64,000 nucleotides of DNA from Candidatus Tidjanibacter faecipullorum (GTDB taxonomy: Bacteria > Bacteroidota > Bacteroidia > Bacteroidales > Rikenellaceae): positions 1 through 64,000 of the forward strand of contig DXCC01000005.1 of assembly GCA_019116245.1 (NCBI GenBank), given 5' to 3'. Each line of letters starts with the position of its first letter. Position 1 is the first letter of the stretch. This document shows positions 56,654-64,000 of this stretch, in pieces. Under the pieces are notes generated by a model. It saw nothing but the letters and a program-made list of their open reading frames with translations. It searched no databases and was not told the DNA's origin. The position numbers and the translations under genes were made by a program.

Positions 56654-56740
56654 AAGTTTTAAGGTTCATTTTAGGTTAGTAGTTTTAGGTTAGTGAAGGA
56701 AATGTAGCTTCGGAGCAATCCGGCTGCGTTTCCTTTTTTT
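56654..56740 (+). ncRNA. Candidate small RNA (promoter, repeats, terminator; no ORF)
   Basis: A transcript of about 87 nt would run from the promoter at 56617-56648 to the T7 run at 56734-56740. It begins with three related 12-nt units: TTTTAAGGTTCA (56657-56668), TTTTAGGTTAGT (56669-56680) and TTTTAGGTTAGT (56683-56694). The terminator stem is 13 bp (56696-56708 with 56723-56735, two G-U pairs), with a small CGGA/TCCG inner stem closed by GCAA. No matching family is recognised. A leader attenuator for nothing visible is the alternative, since the next gene is on the opposite strand. Confidence 0.6.
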
Positions 56741-56822
56741 GTATCAGTCCGCTCCGACCGGGCACAAAAAAATCCGGTACCCTGCGGTCCGGACGTTCCT
56801 TTTTCGGCTGCCTCCTATTTTT

Positions 56823-57590
56823 CTACCTCATGCGGCGGCGGAACTCCGCACAGACAACGGCCGTTGCCACGGCAACATTGAGCGACTCGGAACCGTGACG
56901 CTCCGCCGGGAAGGGCGGCACGAACAGTTTGCGCGTCACGCAGGCAGCCGTCTCCGCGCCGATGCCGCGCCCCTCGTTGCCCATGACGATCACCCCCCGC
57001 GAGGTCAGCTCCGCACGGTAGATGTCCTCCCCCTCGAGGAAAGTTCCATACACCGGCACACCGCGCCGCACCGCACCGGCCAGCGCCTCCGCCACGGGCG
57101 CATAGCGCACCCGTACCCGGAAAATGGCCCCCATCGTGGCCTGCACCACCTTCGAATTGTAGCAGTCGGCCGAATCGGGCGAACAGAGCACCTCGCCGAT
57201 ACCAAACCAGTCGGCCACCCGCAGGATGGTGCCCAGATTACCGGGATCCTGTACATTGTCGAGACACAGCGCCAACTCCTCGCCGAACGCCTCACCGGCC
57301 CGGCCACCATTCTCCGGCATCCGCACTAGGGCCACCGCCTGCGACGGGGTCCGCAAGTGGCTCAACCGCTCCAGTTCCTTGGCGGAGACCGCCTCGGCCA
57401 TGCCCTGACGCAGCTCCTGGGCGAATGCGTCCGCCACGCCTTCGCCCACATAGATCCGCTCCACACAAAAGGACGAAGCCAGCGCCTCGCGGATCATCTT
57501 CACCCCTTCGACCACAAAGAGTCCCGTCTCGCGGCGGGCCTGCTTGTCGGCCAGCGAACGGACCAGCTGGATCTGCGCCTTGGTGACCAT
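56823..57590 (-). CDS. TrmH/SpoU-family RNA methyltransferase
   Basis: 255 residues. LDNVQDPGNLGTILRVADWF (motif 1), GVIVMGNEGRGI (motif 2) and SESLNVAVATAVV (motif 3) are the SPOUT knot signatures. The N-terminal substrate-binding domain (KAQIQLVRSLADKQARRETG, FVVEGVKMIREAL) is typical of 23S rRNA methyltransferases. Target nucleotide cannot be read. It lies 9 bp after the M20 hydrolase on the same strand. Confidence 0.93.
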   Translation of the reverse strand: MVTKAQIQLVRSLADKQARRETGLFVVEGVKMIREALASSFCVERIYVGEGVADAFAQELRQGMAEAVSAKELERLSHLRTPSQAVALVRMPENGGRAGEAFGEELALCLDNVQDPGNLGTILRVADWFGIGEVLCSPDSADCYNSKVVQATMGAIFRVRVRYAPVAEALAGAVRRGVPVYGTFLEGEDIYRAELTSRGVIVMGNEGRGIGAETAACVTRKLFVPPFPAERHGSESLNVAVATAVVCAEFRRRMR

Positions 57591-57599
57591 ATCGGGGAG

Positions 57600-58817
57600 C
57601 TATTCGCTGAGCAGCGTGAAAACAATGTTGATGAACTGGACGACACCGTATCCCAGCGCCTTCTCGTCGGGCCGGAAGGTGGCCGTATGCACGCGGCCGG
57701 CCGCATGAGACTCGAAGAAGTCGCCGTCGCCCCCCACGCCCAGCCGATAGTAAACCGACGGATAGCGGAGCGAATAGAATCCGAAATCGTCCGAAGTGGG
57801 TCGCATGCCGAGCGCCACAACCGCCTCGGCCCCGAACAGGGCCTCCGACGAAGCCGCAATGGTACGCGTCAGCGCAGGATCGTTGACCACGCACGGATAA
57901 CCGTCGCTGATGTCCACCTCGGTCTTGGTGCCGAAGCGGCGATCGACCTCCGCGGCCGCCTCGCGAATCAACTCCTTGATGCGGGCCCGCCACGTCTCGT
58001 CGAACGTGCGCATCGTACCCTCCATGTAGGCATCGTCCGGCACCACGTTGGTGGCTCCGTTCGCCTCCACGCGACCGATCGAAATGATGGTCGGCAGCGT
58101 CGGATCGGGCCGCCTGTCGGGAATGGCATACAGCAGACGGATCAGTTCGGCTGCCGCGCCGACGGGATCCTTGATGCGTTCGCGCAGCGCCGCATGACCG
58201 CCCACGCCCCGGATCCGGAAGCGCAGCTCGTCACTCGAAGCCATGTATTTGCCCTCGCGGAAACCGTAGGTACCCGTCTTGAGCATCGGTTCGACATGCT
58301 GGCCGGCAAAGGCCACCACCCGATACCCGGCAAAGGGATCCTCGCGCATCACGAGCGACGCACCGCCCGGATTGAGTTCCTCTCCCGGCTGGAAGAGGCC
58401 AAACACCGTACCGCAGAACTGGTCGCGGTGACGCTGCAGGACGCGCAGCGCCCCCAACAGCATGGCCGTGTGCATGTCGTGTCCGCAGGCGTGCATGACC
58501 CCCTTGTGGGCGGAGGCAAACTCCAGCCCCGTGGCTTCCGTCACGGGCAGCGCATCCATATCGGCCCGCAACACCACCGCATCGTGCTCCCGACCGGGCA
58601 GGGACAACGTGCCTTCGATTTGCGCCAGCACCCCCGTGCCGGCAATGCTGCGACATGCGATGCCCTCGCGCGAGAGCGTATCCATGACGAACCGGGAGGT
58701 CCGTTGTTCCACGAAGGCCAGTTCGGGATACTGATGCAGCGTCCGACGCCACATCATCACCTGCGGAAACGTTCCGAACGTTTCGTTGAGGATCCTTTTT
58801 TTCTCTTCTTTTTCCAT
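57600..58817 (-). CDS. M20-family amidohydrolase
   Basis: 405 residues from ATG at 58817 (MEKEEKKRILNETF); seven further upstream codons give an alternative start. Metal-site motifs: LRADMDALPV, MHACGHDMHTAMLLGA and FQPGEELNPGG, the bimetallic N-acyl-amino-acid/hippurate hydrolase pattern, with a lid domain in the middle (VEPMLKTGTYGFREGKYMAS). It would hydrolyse N-acyl amino acids or similar amides. Substrate inferred from family only. Middle gene of the operon with glutaminyl cyclase and TrmH. Confidence 0.88.
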   Translation of the reverse strand: MEKEEKKRILNETFGTFPQVMMWRRTLHQYPELAFVEQRTSRFVMDTLSREGIACRSIAGTGVLAQIEGTLSLPGREHDAVVLRADMDALPVTEATGLEFASAHKGVMHACGHDMHTAMLLGALRVLQRHRDQFCGTVFGLFQPGEELNPGGASLVMREDPFAGYRVVAFAGQHVEPMLKTGTYGFREGKYMASSDELRFRIRGVGGHAALRERIKDPVGAAAELIRLLYAIPDRRPDPTLPTIISIGRVEANGATNVVPDDAYMEGTMRTFDETWRARIKELIREAAAEVDRRFGTKTEVDISDGYPCVVNDPALTRTIAASSEALFGAEAVVALGMRPTSDDFGFYSLRYPSVYYRLGVGGDGDFFESHAAGRVHTATFRPDEKALGYGVVQFINIVFTLLSE

Positions 58818-58849
58818 GGTCCTGCTTGCACGGCTCACCCGTGCTCCGT

Positions 58850-59692
58850 TTATGCGACCTTGACGATCTTCACCCGATAAACTTTGTTCCAGTTCTTGCC
58901 CGTGACGTAGATGGCTCCCGTCTCGGCATCGTAGGCGATGCCGTTGAACACATCCGTCTGAGGCAGCACATCCTCCGGCGCCTGGAGGTCGCTGAAGTCG
59001 ATCACCCCGACCACATGACCGCTGCGGGGATCGATCATCACCACCTCGTCGTACAGGTAGCGGTTGGCCCAGATCAGGCCGTCAATCCACTCCAGTTCAT
59101 TCAACTGATCGACCGGATACCCCTGCGAGGTCACCTCGAAGGTGCGCACGATGCCGAAGGTCTCCGGATCGCGCACGGCAATCCGCTCCGACCCGTCGCT
59201 CATGTAGAGGTACTTCCCGTCGGTGGTCAGCCCCCACCCCTCGCCGTCATAGACAAAGGTGCGCACCGGGCGGAAGTTCTGCGCGTCGTAGACATACGCC
59301 TTGCCCGTCACCCAGGTGAGCTGATAGATGCGGTCACCGAACAGGGCAATGCCCTCGCCGAAGTACTGCCGGTCGAGCCGGGTGCGCTGCAGCACGCGCC
59401 CGGTGGCAGGGTCCACCTTGCGCAGTTCGGAGCGGCCGTTGCCGCCTGTTCCCTCGTAGAAGAAACCGTCCTTCCAGTAGAGGCCCTGCGTATAGGCCTC
59501 CGTATCGTGGGGGTACTCGGCGACCACCTCGTACGTATAGCGCACCGGTGCCTCGGAGGGCACGCTTGCCGCCGTCTGCGGCCGGATGTCGGCCTCCGAC
59601 GCCTCGGCATGGCCGCGTCGGGCTGCCCGGCCTCCGCAGGCCGACGCCAGCAGCGCGACCGCCAGAAGTCCCAAACCAAATGTCCGTTTCAT
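58850..59692 (-). CDS. Glutaminyl-peptide cyclotransferase lipoprotein
   Basis: 280 residues from ATG at 59692 (MKRTFGLGLLAVALLASACGG), with a likely lipoprotein Cys19. Six-fold propeller-like repeats (GTGGNGRSELRKVDPATGRV, GITLF-type FGEGIALFGDRIYQLTW, GWGLTTDGKYLYMSDGSERI, LNELEWIDGLIWANRYLYDE) match the plant/bacterial-type glutamine cyclotransferases (PF05096), which form N-terminal pyroglutamate. Promoter at 59730; first gene of a three-gene operon. Confidence 0.85.
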   Translation of the reverse strand: MKRTFGLGLLAVALLASACGGRAARRGHAEASEADIRPQTAASVPSEAPVRYTYEVVAEYPHDTEAYTQGLYWKDGFFYEGTGGNGRSELRKVDPATGRVLQRTRLDRQYFGEGIALFGDRIYQLTWVTGKAYVYDAQNFRPVRTFVYDGEGWGLTTDGKYLYMSDGSERIAVRDPETFGIVRTFEVTSQGYPVDQLNELEWIDGLIWANRYLYDEVVMIDPRSGHVVGVIDFSDLQAPEDVLPQTDVFNGIAYDAETGAIYVTGKNWNKVYRVKIVKVA

Positions 59693-59729
59693 GCTTTTCT
59701 TTCCCGCGCCGGTCCTGCGGCGCTTCGTA

Positions 59730-59737
59730 CAAAGGTA
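59730..59737 (-). promoter_or_regulatory. -7 box (TACCTTTG) for the glutaminyl cyclase operon
   Basis: CAAAGGTA on plus reads TACCTTTG toward the start at 59692. The divergent serS promoter lies about 75 bp away. Confidence 0.7.
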
Positions 59738-59811
59738 GGCAAAATCCGCAAATACGGTTATTTTCCTGTATGCAAACCCCCGTTTTTCCGTCGATTCTGC
59801 CCGCAAATGAT

Positions 59812-59819
59812 TACCTTTG
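59812..59819 (+). promoter_or_regulatory. -7 box (TACCTTTG) for serS
   Basis: TACCTTTG, 28 bp before the serS ATG at 59848; no clear -33 TTTG. It also argues against the longer open frame that begins at 59548. Confidence 0.7.
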
Positions 59820-59847
59820 TAGTCAATCAAAAAACAGACCAACAACC

Positions 59848-61119
59848 ATGCTTACGTTAAAACAGATTCGGGACGACCGCGCGAACACCATCGCCCGCCT
59901 GGCGGTGAAAGGGGTGGACGCCGCTCCCGTTGTCGATCAGATCATAGCCGAGGACGACCGCCGCAAGTCGCTTCAGCAGCAACTGGACACCTGCCTGGCC
60001 GAGCAGAACACGCTCTCGAAGGAGATCGGCAAACTCTTCGCCTCCGGCCGCAGGGAGGAGGCCGAAACCGCCAAGAACCGCGTCTCGACCCTGAAGGAGG
60101 AGTCCCACCGGCTGGAGGAACAGCTGCGCGAGACGACCGACCGGATGAATGCCCTGATCGTCACCCTGCCGAACGTGCCGGCCGCCATCGTGCCGGAAGG
60201 CAAGACGGCTGCGGACAACCTGGTCGTCAAACAGTCGCCGATGCCGGAACCGCTGCCGGAAGGCTCGCTGCCCCACTGGGAACTGGCCAAGAAATACGAC
60301 ATCATCGACTTCGAGCTGGGCGTCAAGCTGACCGGCGCCGGCTTCCCCGTATATAAAGGTCAGGGAGCCGCCCTGCAGCGCGCCCTGATCAACTTCTTCC
60401 TGGCACGCAACACCCGCGCCGGCTACACGGAGGTGATGCCCCCGCTGATGGTGAACGAGGCCTCGGGCTTCGGCACGGGCCAGCTGCCCGACAAGGAGGG
60501 CCAGATGTACCATGTCAATCTGGACAACTTCTACCTGATTCCGACCGCCGAAGTGCCCGTAACGAACATCTACCGCGACACAATCGTGGACGAGCAGGAA
60601 CTACCGATCCGCATGACGGCCTACACCCCCTGCTTCCGCCGCGAAGCGGGTTCGTACGGCAAGGACGTGCGCGGCCTCAACCGTCTGCATCAGTTCGACA
60701 AGGTGGAGATCGTCCGCATCGAGAAACCGGAGAACTCTTATGCCGCCCTCGACGAAATGGTGGCCCACGTCGAGAGCCTCGTCCAGGCGCTCGGCCTGCC
60801 CTACCGCATTCTGCGGCTGTGCGGCGGCGACATCAGCTTCACGTCGGCCCTCACCTACGACTTCGAGGTATGGTCGGCCGCCCAGCAGCGCTGGCTGGAG
60901 GTCTCGTCCGTTTCCAACTTCGAGACGTTCCAGGCCAACCGGCTGAAACTGCGCTACCGCGACGCCAACCGCAAGACCCAGCTTGCCCATACGCTCAACG
61001 GCAGCTCGCTGGCTCTGCCGCGCATCGTGGCCGCCCTGCTGGAGAACAACCAGACGCCCGAAGGCATCCGCATTCCGGAGGTTCTGCAGCCCTACACCGG
61101 ATTCGATATGATAAAATAG
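59848..61119 (+). CDS. serS: Seryl-tRNA synthetase
   Basis: 423 residues from ATG 59848 (MLTLKQIRDDRANTI). A long N-terminal coiled-coil arm (about 30-105, RREEAETAKNRVSTLKEESH) is followed by the class II core: motif 2 in FRREAGSYGKDVRGLNRLHQ, the SNFETFQANRLKLRYR region, and motif 3 in NGSSLALPRIVAALLENNQ. It charges tRNA-Ser. The gene is monocistronic or leads into the ferredoxin after 71 bp. Confidence 0.97.
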   Translation: MLTLKQIRDDRANTIARLAVKGVDAAPVVDQIIAEDDRRKSLQQQLDTCLAEQNTLSKEIGKLFASGRREEAETAKNRVSTLKEESHRLEEQLRETTDRMNALIVTLPNVPAAIVPEGKTAADNLVVKQSPMPEPLPEGSLPHWELAKKYDIIDFELGVKLTGAGFPVYKGQGAALQRALINFFLARNTRAGYTEVMPPLMVNEASGFGTGQLPDKEGQMYHVNLDNFYLIPTAEVPVTNIYRDTIVDEQELPIRMTAYTPCFRREAGSYGKDVRGLNRLHQFDKVEIVRIEKPENSYAALDEMVAHVESLVQALGLPYRILRLCGGDISFTSALTYDFEVWSAAQQRWLEVSSVSNFETFQANRLKLRYRDANRKTQLAHTLNGSSLALPRIVAALLENNQTPEGIRIPEVLQPYTGFDMIK

Positions 61120-61151
61120 TTGCCGGACAGCCATCATTACGGATAAAACCT

Positions 61152-61159
61152 TATATTTG
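61152..61159 (+). promoter_or_regulatory. -7 box (TATATTTG) for the ferredoxin
   Basis: TATATTTG, 31 bp before ATG 61191; a -33 TTTG is not seen. Confidence 0.65.
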
Positions 61160-61190
61160 TGCTGTTGTTTAACAACTAAATTTTAAAGAA

Positions 61191-61364
61191 ATGGCTTACA
61201 AAATTGATGAAAACGTTTGCATCTCCTGCGGTTCGTGCGCAGGCGAATGCCCCTCTGAGGCTATCTCGGCCGGCGATAACTCGTATGTAATCGATCCGGA
61301 CAAATGCATCTCCTGCGGTACCTGCGCAGGCGTATGCCCGACCGAAGCTATCTCCGAGGAGTAA
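61191..61364 (+). CDS. Small 2[4Fe-4S] ferredoxin
   Basis: 57 residues, with its own -7 box. Two clostridial-type cluster motifs, CISCGSCAGECP and CISCGTCAGVCP, place eight Cys in the CxxCxxCxxxC pattern. The sequence between (DNSYVIDPDK) is a normal linker. It carries electrons in the cytoplasm; the redox partner is not evident. The gene is too short for many gene finders. Confidence 0.95.
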   Translation: MAYKIDENVCISCGSCAGECPSEAISAGDNSYVIDPDKCISCGTCAGVCPTEAISEE

Positions 61365-61382
61365 TAGCATCGCTCAGATAGA

Positions 61383-61417
61383 AACGACGGCCGCCCCGCA
61401 TCGGGACGGCCGTCGTT
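61383..61417. terminator. Hairpin between convergent genes
   Basis: AACGACGGCCG and CGGCCGTCGTT form an 11-bp stem with a 13-nt loop. The T-tract is weak on both sides. It lies between the ferredoxin stop (61364) and the minus-strand gene stop (61457). Confidence 0.55.
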
Positions 61418-61456
61418 GCGTTTCCTGCCCGGCCACTGCTTTCCTGCAACCGAAGG

Positions 61457-62140
61457 CTACAGATAGTATTCGCACTGCCCCTCCTGGTCGGCAATGAAAT
61501 AGGTGCCGTCCGAGAGGAATTTGACCCGATAGGCGTCCAGCGTGGTCTCGCGCAGTTTCTGCTGCACGATGCCCGGCACATTACCCCGCCACAGGTAGCC
61601 GTTCTCGAAACAGAGCACGGTGCCATCCTCCGTCATGTGGGCCGTCCAGAGCGCCCCGTATTCATCGATTCCCTCCGCAATCCAACGGGTCAGCGACGGC
61701 GACGAGGCGGCATAGCGGCTCTTCGAGACCACAATCCAGTCGCCCGCATCGTTGAACGCCACCGAAGTGATGATCTCCTGCGCCTCGTTGTACTCCCGCA
61801 GCGTCTGCTCCAGTTCCTGCGGAATGTCGTTCCACAACACGCCGTTGTCACCGTACAGGATCAGCCAGCGCCCCTCTTCGGTCAGCTGCACATCATCCAG
61901 ATAGTCGCCCCGCGCCCGCAACTGGGACAGCGTGACGGCCAGATTCTCCGGCACATCCGGACACGCATAGTCGTTGAATCCGTTCAGCACCAGATCGCCG
62001 CCCGTCAGCGTCAGCGCCGCACTGCGGCAACTGCCCCACTCGCCGATCTGCTGTTTGATGATCGACCGGCTTCCCTGCGCCGAAGCGCTTGCCCCGGCCA
62101 GCACAGCAGCCATTACCAGTACGTAAAATTTCCACTTCAT
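61457..62140 (-). CDS. Exported protein built of short strand-helix repeats
   Basis: 227 residues with a signal peptide (MKWKFYVLVMAAVLAGASASAQG). About five repeats of roughly 40-45 residues can be laid out: each begins with a short strand (VQLTEEGRWLILYGDNG, VAFNDAGDWIVVSKSRY, HMTEDGTVLCFENGYLW, VKFLSDGTYFIADQEGQ), and the longer ones end in a short helix (IPQELEQTL, LTRWIAEGIDEY, VPGIVQQKLRE). No family is recognised. The pattern is reminiscent of WG-like or propeller-like repeats. Monocistronic. Confidence 0.65.
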   Translation of the reverse strand: MKWKFYVLVMAAVLAGASASAQGSRSIIKQQIGEWGSCRSAALTLTGGDLVLNGFNDYACPDVPENLAVTLSQLRARGDYLDDVQLTEEGRWLILYGDNGVLWNDIPQELEQTLREYNEAQEIITSVAFNDAGDWIVVSKSRYAASSPSLTRWIAEGIDEYGALWTAHMTEDGTVLCFENGYLWRGNVPGIVQQKLRETTLDAYRVKFLSDGTYFIADQEGQCEYYL

Positions 62141-62312
62141 CGTTTTACCTCGCTATTTTTTTCGGTGAACGGGCCACGCTGCCGCCATCGCGCACGGGAC
62201 CGCCCGGGTTCCCCGCATCATGGCGCCGCAACGCCCCCGCCGGTCGGACCGACCGATTACCATAGGATAAATATAGGGAAATCTCCTGAAATCCGTTTTC
62301 ATACAATTTCAC

Positions 62313-62320
62313 TATTTTTG
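62313..62320 (+). promoter_or_regulatory. -7 box (TATTTTTG) for mqnC
   Basis: TATTTTTG ends 20 bp before ATG 62341. No clear -33 box. Confidence 0.6.
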
Positions 62321-62340
62321 TCCTTTACGGAATCGAAGCC

Positions 62341-63432
62341 ATGAAACTGGAAAAACTCTATACCAAAGCGCTCGCCGGCGAACGGATTGCCCCGGACGAG
62401 GCACTCACCCTCTACGAACAGGCCCCCGTTGCCGAACTGTGCTGGATTGCCGACACGCTGCGCCGCCGGCGCACCGATCCCGAGGTGGTGACCTGGCAGA
62501 TCGACCGCAACGTGAACATCACGAACGTCTGCCTGTCGGGGTGCAAGTTCTGCAACTTCCATTGCCGCCCCGACCAGCCCGAAAAGGCCTTTGTCACCTC
62601 CCTCGAGGAGTACGACACCAAGATTGCCGAGACGCTCCGCCTGGGCGGCGACCAGCTGCTGCTGCAGGGAGGCCTTCACCCGAAGCTGGACATCCGCTAC
62701 TACGAGGAGCTGTTCCGCACGCTCAAGTCCCGCTATCCGCAGCTCCGGCTCCATGCGCTCGGTGCACCCGAGGTGGCCCACATCGCCCGCATCAGCCATC
62801 TCTCCTACCGGGAGACGCTCGAACGGCTCCATGCGGCCGGACTCGACTCGCTGCCCGGCGCGGGCGCCGAGATCCTCTGTGACGAGGTGCGCCGCCGCAT
62901 TTCGCCCGGCAAACCCACCGTAGCCCAATGGTGCGAGGTGATGCGCGAGGCACACCGCATGGACCTGCCCACGTCGGCCACCATGATGTACGGCCACGTC
63001 GAAACCCCGGCCCAGCGCATCGAACACCTGCTCCGCATCCGCGACCTGCAGGACGAATGCCCTGCCGGCCACTACGGATTCATCGCCTTCATCCCGTGGA
63101 TCTTCTGCAGCACGGGCACGCAGCTCGAAAAGGAGGGCATCCGGTCACACTTCTCGCCGCTGGAATACCTGCGCCTGATTGCCACGAGCCGCATCGTGCT
63201 GGACAACATCCGCAACATCCAGGCCTCGTGGCTGACCGTCGGCAAGGCCACCGCCCAGATCGCCCTGCACGCCGGTGCCAACGACTTCGGCTCGATCATG
63301 ATCGAGGAACACGTCGTCTCGTCAGCCGGCGCCTGCAACACGTTCGACGCGGAGGGCATCCAGCAGGCCATCCGCGAGGCAGGCTTCACGCCCCGCCTGC
63401 GCGACCAGCTCTACCGCTACCGGACACTTTGA
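62341..63432 (+). CDS. mqnC: Cyclic dehypoxanthinyl futalosine synthase
   Basis: 363 residues. Radical-SAM motif CLSGCKFCNF (CxxxCxxC) with VNITNVCLSGC, LLLQGGLHPKLDIRYYEEL and HYGFIAFIPWIFCSTGTQLE as family patches. This fits MqnC of the futalosine (alternative menaquinone) pathway, which closes the ring of dehypoxanthinyl futalosine. A paralogous enzyme (MqnE or CofH) would share the fold, but the GGLHPKLDIRYYEE and NTFDAEG patches favour MqnC. The other mqn genes are not in the window. Confidence 0.85.
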   Translation: MKLEKLYTKALAGERIAPDEALTLYEQAPVAELCWIADTLRRRRTDPEVVTWQIDRNVNITNVCLSGCKFCNFHCRPDQPEKAFVTSLEEYDTKIAETLRLGGDQLLLQGGLHPKLDIRYYEELFRTLKSRYPQLRLHALGAPEVAHIARISHLSYRETLERLHAAGLDSLPGAGAEILCDEVRRRISPGKPTVAQWCEVMREAHRMDLPTSATMMYGHVETPAQRIEHLLRIRDLQDECPAGHYGFIAFIPWIFCSTGTQLEKEGIRSHFSPLEYLRLIATSRIVLDNIRNIQASWLTVGKATAQIALHAGANDFGSIMIEEHVVSSAGACNTFDAEGIQQAIREAGFTPRLRDQLYRYRTL

Positions 63433-63450
63433 CGGCACCGGCAGCAGCCA

Positions 63451-63497
63451 AAAACGGACAGTCGGCATGTCATCATGGCATGCCGACTGTCCGTTTT
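63451..63497 (+). terminator. Intrinsic terminator after mqnC
   Basis: An 18-bp perfect stem (arms 63451-63468 and 63480-63497) with an 11-nt loop ends in TTTT. It lies 18 bp past the mqnC stop. Confidence 0.9.
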
Positions 63498-63575
63498 AAT
63501 GCCACCTTGTGCCGTTCAGATCGTTTTCCGCACATGCCACGCAACGACGGCACGGATTTTGTGACTCTCTATGTG

Positions 63576-63595
63576 CGACTGTCAAGCGGCAGTCG
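63576..63595. other. Short inverted repeat upstream of the ferritin gene
   Basis: CGACTG and CAGTCG (6 bp each, 8-nt spacer) lie 36 bp before the ferritin ATG. It may be a regulator site or a leader hairpin; no consensus for an iron or peroxide regulator is claimed. Confidence 0.35.
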
Positions 63596-63631
63596 GAACA
63601 AAACAGCATTTTTTCTAAAAAACACAATATT

Positions 63632-64000
63632 ATGGAACTCACTCAGAAACTCTCCGCCGCTTTCAACGAACAGATCAAAGCGGAAATGTGGTCCTCCAAC
63701 CTCTATCTCTCCATGGCCATCCACTTCATGGATCAGGGCCTCGAAGGTTGCGCACACTGGATGAAGAAACAGGCCGAGGAGGAACTCGACCACGCTCACA
63801 AGATGATCGAATACGCCATCCAGCGCGGCGGCAAAGTGAATGTCAGCGCCATTGACGCCGTTCCGACGACGTGGGAATCGCCGGTAGCCGTTTTCGAGCA
63901 TGTTTACAAACACGAGAAACATGTTTCCGAACTGATCGACAAACTGCTGGATCTGGCCATTGCCGAGAAGGACAAAGCCACGGAGGATTTCCTGTGGGGA
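63632..64000 (+). CDS. ftnA: Ferritin, 3'-truncated by the window edge
   Basis: The first 123 residues of a non-haem ferritin from ATG 63632. Ferroxidase-site residues are in place: Glu18, Glu51 and His54 (AEMWSSNLYLSMA, EEELDHAHKM), with Tyr25. It stores iron in a 24-mer cage in the cytoplasm. The missing part should be about 35-40 residues. Confidence 0.95.
   Translation, partial: MELTQKLSAAFNEQIKAEMWSSNLYLSMAIHFMDQGLEGCAHWMKKQAEEELDHAHKMIEYAIQRGGKVNVSAIDAVPTTWESPVAVFEHVYKHEKHVSELIDKLLDLAIAEKDKATEDFLWG

Noticed and set aside
1-64000. CRISPR arrays, insertion sequences, rRNA genes
   Set aside because: No regularly spaced direct repeats, no transposase motifs, no rRNA sequence were found; hairpins seen are single terminators.

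Overview
The window reads as a chromosomal segment of a GC-rich member of the Bacteroidota, most like the Bacteroidales/Rikenellaceae (Alistipes-like); the genus is inference. The direct evidence is the repeated TAnnTTTG -7 box (some with TTTG about 20 bp upstream) in front of genes, the scarcity of strong Shine-Dalgarno sequences, the LpxC-FabZ fusion followed by lpxA, the fused SecDF, a SecA of about 1,100 residues, and Bacteroidota-type families (DUF2851, GSCFA, CCDC81-type HU, a DsbD-like thiol reductase). The left 2.1 kb is clearly more AT-rich than the rest and looks transferred.

Layout. 1-2.1 kb: the end of a UvrD/helicase-IV-like helicase with a nuclease-like insert and a C-terminal helix-turn-helix, left-truncated by the window. 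2.3-4.6 kb: a GNAT-like / IbrA-like (PP-loop) / IbrB-like (ParB fold) cassette. 4.6-9.2 kb: a DUF2851 protein and secA. 9.4-20.1 kb: envelope and housekeeping genes, namely a GSCFA protein with an outer-membrane barrel candidate, a 6-TM channel with a non-canonical filter, uvrA with a lytic transglycosylase, a nitrilase, and a CvfB-like protein with a methyltransferase. 20.4-24.1 kb: a minus-strand operon (HU-CCDC81 protein, sigma-54-type AAA+ activator, LptE-like lipoprotein, small TPR-like protein, secG). 24.2-27.5 kb: SLOG protein, K+/H+ antiporter, TonB-like protein. 27.6-34.9 kb: lpxC-fabZ, lpxA, then rimP-nusA-infB behind a structured leader. 35-42.5 kb: an exported protein, a nucleotidyltransferase-like protein, two thiol-redox proteins, a tRNA-Leu(GAG), and rplY-pth. 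42.5-49.7 kb: the diadenylate cyclase cdaA, secDF, a small HTH protein and dnaK with an unusual upstream region. 50-53.3 kb: a DPP-IV-type peptidase and nadC. 53.5-56.5 kb: an accessory three-gene cassette of kinase (frameshifted), vWA protein and a pseudokinase-like/WG-repeat protein. 56.6-64 kb: a candidate small RNA, a TrmH methyltransferase, an M20 hydrolase, a glutaminyl cyclase, serS, a 57-residue ferredoxin, a short-repeat exported protein, mqnC and a right-truncated ferritin.

Several genes converge on envelope biogenesis and export: secA, secG and secDF for the Sec pathway, lpxC-fabZ, lpxA and lptE for lipid A/LPS, and the SLT, DsbD-like and TlpA-like proteins for periplasmic maintenance. 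The parts that best repay a second look are the kinase/vWA/pseudokinase-WG cassette, the GNAT-IbrA-IbrB cassette beside the AT-rich helicase, the promoter-repeat-terminator unit at 56.62-56.74 kb, and the dnaK upstream region. No CRISPR array, insertion sequence, rRNA or integrase was seen.
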